A stretch of 44,227 nt of DNA from CAZYMF01 sp964648215. Lineage in GTDB: Bacteria > Desulfobacterota > Binatia > HRBIN30 > JACQVA1. The notes under the pieces were generated by a model. That model made no database searches, was not told the origin of the DNA, and was given only the letters and a program-made list of their open reading frames with translations. The stretch is taken from the NCBI GenBank assembly GCA_964648215.1, contig CAZYMF010000018.1, positions 1-44,227 of the forward strand, given 5' to 3'. How positions within the stretch are numbered: position 1 is the first letter of the stretch; the number at the start of each line of letters is the position of its first letter. The position numbers were made by a program, and so were the translations under genes. This document shows, piece after piece, positions 42,064 through 44,227 of the stretch.

Positions 42064-43707
42064 CCTTCTCGCCCGCCTGCTCGCGCCGTACCTGTTCGTT
42101 CTGGTGGCGGTGGCGGCGAGCCTGTACGTTTACGGTGATCGCGTCGTCGAGGACCTGTACCTCGATACCCTGTCGAGCAGCGCCCTGCGCGAAGCCAAGC
42201 TCGCGGCCGAGCTCCTGCCGTGGGGCANNNNNNNNNNNNNNNNNNNNNNNNNNNNNNNNNNNNNNNNNNNNNNNNNNNNNNNNNNNNNNNNNNNNNNNNN
42301 NNNNNNNNNNNNNNNNNNNNNNNNNNNCGCCTGGCGCTACCGATGGCGGCGATTGCGGGCGTCCGCGACCGCATACGCGCCGCCATCTGGAGCGCGATCG
42401 CCGTCGCGGCCCTGGCCGCGCTGCTTCCGGCGCTGATTCTGGCTCGCCGCCTGTCGCGTCGCGTGATGCGTCTGGCGGCATTCTCCCGCGCGGCCGCGGG
42501 AAACGACCAGCCGCCGCTGCTGGTGCCGGAGGCCGACGATCTGATTGGCGAGCTGGAAGGGAACCTTGCCGCCATGCAGCAGAGCTTGAGCGCTCAGCTT
42601 CGCGCGGCGCAGGAAGAGACGAGTAAGTTGGAGGCTGTTCTGCGAGGCATGGTCGAGGGAGTGCTGGTCATCGACCGCGATGGCATCATCCGTCTCGCGA
42701 ACGAGCGCGCCCATCGCATCTTCTCCCGCGAAAGCCTGATCGGCGAGCCGCTGATCAACGTCTCCCGTGATCCCGACCTGCGCGAGGTGGTGCGCGCGGT
42801 GATGGCGAGCAAGAGCGGGCAGTCCGCGGTCCGGGAGATGAACCTCAATGGTGGGCAGACGGAAAACCTCCAGGTGACCGCGACACCGATCGCCGAGGCG
42901 AGCGGCGGGCCCCAGCTGTTCATTCTGGTGTTCCACGACGTCACCGAGCTCAAGCGGCTGGAGGCGACGCGCCGCGACTTCGTCGCCAACGTGTCGCACG
43001 AGCTGCGTACGCCGTTGACCGCGATTCGCGGCTACGCCGAGACGCTCCAGGCCGGTGCCATCGACAACCCCGAGCTGGCGCACAAGTTCATCAACGTCAT
43101 CGAGCGCCATTCGGAACGGCTGAGCCGGCTCACGGACGACCTGCTCACGCTGTCGGATCTGGAGCTCGGCCGCACCTCCTTGCAGCGTACCTCCGTGACG
43201 CTGTCGTCCGCCATCGACGCGGCCCTCGAGCTCGTGCGCGAGAAGGCCAGGCACGCGCGAATCGAGATCCGCCGCGACATCAGCGGCGAGTTGCCCGCGC
43301 TCTGGGCCGATCGCGATCGACTGGAGCAGGTGCTGGTCAACTTGATCGACAACGGGGTCAAGTATACGCCCGCGGGCGGCCAGGTCAGCGTGAGCGCCGG
43401 GGTCGTGGAGAAACCCGCGAGCGAGACCGCCACGGCGCCCGGGAAGGGCGAGCCCGGCCGCGGCCCCTGGGTGGAAATTCGCATCGCCGACACCGGCATC
43501 GGCATTCCCAAACAGGACCTGCCGCGCCTGACCGAGCGCTTCTACCGCGTCGACAAGGCGCGCTCGCGGGAGCTCGGTGGAACCGGGCTCGGATTGGCGA
43601 TCGTCAAGCACATCGTGCAGGCGCACGGCGGCCTGTTGCGGATCGACAGCGAGGTCGGCCAGGGGACGACGGTACGGGTGATTCTCCCGGCCGTCGCCGT
43701 CGGCTGA
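42047..43707 (+). CDS. phoR: Phosphate regulon sensor histidine kinase PhoR, interrupted by an assembly gap
   Basis: Starts at a GTG inside the phoB end (17-base overlap) with a membrane helix LLAPYLFVLVAVAASLYVYG. After the gap come a second helix (IWSAIAVAALAALLPALILA), HAMP-like linker, a PAS domain (EGVLVIDRDGIIRLANERAH), the H-box FVANVSHELRTPLTAIRGYA with the phosphorylated His, and the ATPase domain N-box NLIDNGVKYTPAGG, G1 ADTGIGIPKQ and G2 GGTGLGLAIVKHI. The layout is membrane sensor-PAS-kinase as in PhoR. The 100-N filler breaks the frame only artificially. About 60 codons precede and 459 follow the gap. Confidence 0.93.
42228..42327. other. Assembly gap (100 N) inside phoR
   Basis: Exactly 100 N within the presumed periplasmic part of PhoR. 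The reading frames before and after are not in register over 100 bases, so the true length differs from the filler. Confidence 0.97.
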
Positions 43708-43724
43708 GCTTCCGCCGAGACGGG

Positions 43725-43758
43725 GAGGGCGCCCGCCGCCTCGGCAGCGGACGCCCTC
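43725..43758 (-). terminator. Terminator hairpin of groL
   Basis: The arms 43725-43739 and 43744-43758 form a 15-bp stem with a 4-base loop. In the minus-strand RNA the two imperfect positions become G-U wobbles, while in plus-strand RNA they are C-A mismatches, so the structure serves the groL transcript better than phoR. There is no T tract, so termination may be partial or Rho-aided. Confidence 0.6.
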
Positions 43759-43767
43759 TCGTCGGGG

Positions 43768-44227
<460 letters not shown>

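Overview
The window is GC-rich, gene-dense bacterial chromosome from a Gram-negative organism: it has outer-membrane porin and lipoprotein genes, PstS with a Sec signal, and a meso-DAP pathway. Gene content (DapL-type lysine/peptidoglycan pathway, argH-lipoprotein-dapF-dapA-dapB order, secY-adk-map-rpmJ without infA, an acyl-CoA dehydrogenase pair, MeaB, GH15) fits a deltaproteobacterial-type lineage (Desulfobacterota, Myxococcota, Binatota or similar). This is an inference from gene order, not a phylogeny. Two runs of exactly 100 N show that it is a scaffold, probably from a draft or metagenome assembly.

Region 1 (1-15070, all +) is the end of tuf followed by a fused S10-spc-alpha ribosomal supercluster: rpsJ, rplCDWB, rpsS, rplV, rpsC, rplP, rpmC, rpsQ, rplNXE, rpsNH, rplFR, rpsE, rpmD, rplO, secY, adk, map, rpmJ, rpsMKD, rpoA, rplQ. 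Genes overlap or sit a few bases apart, and the run ends in a strong hairpin terminator. infA is absent from its usual place before rpmJ.

Region 2 (15160-28320) is a mosaic of small units: tRNA-Ser(GCU), a GH15 glucoamylase/trehalase-like enzyme, a methyltransferase, an HxlR-SCP2 regulator translationally coupled to two acyl-CoA dehydrogenases, threonine synthase, a siroheme nitrite/sulfite reductase followed by a cold-shock-like small protein and a C39-like lipoprotein, a two-TM protein, the MeaB GTPase with a PPP-family phosphatase, a 36-residue membrane peptide and folK.

Region 3 (28549-34315) makes meso-diaminopimelate and arginine. dapL faces an argH-lipoprotein-dapF-dapA-dapB operon; DapA, DapB, DapL and DapF together form the complete aspartate-semialdehyde to meso-DAP aminotransferase route.

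Region 4 (34394-35565) holds two unrecognised minus-strand genes, two unusual hairpins with G7/C7 loops flanking the smaller gene, and an orphan plus-strand terminator. Region 5 (35425-43707, +) is a Pho regulon: a porin, pstS, pstC, pstA, pstB, phoU, phoB and phoR. Two Pho-box-like 11-nt direct repeats, one before the porin and one between pstS and pstC, each sit 10 nt before a -10-like hexamer. The window ends in the C-terminal third of groL on the minus strand.

I found no CRISPR array, transposase, phage gene or obviously foreign island. The least explained parts are the 34.4-35.5 kb hairpin region, the HxlR-SCP2/acyl-CoA dehydrogenase unit and the 36-aa peptide.
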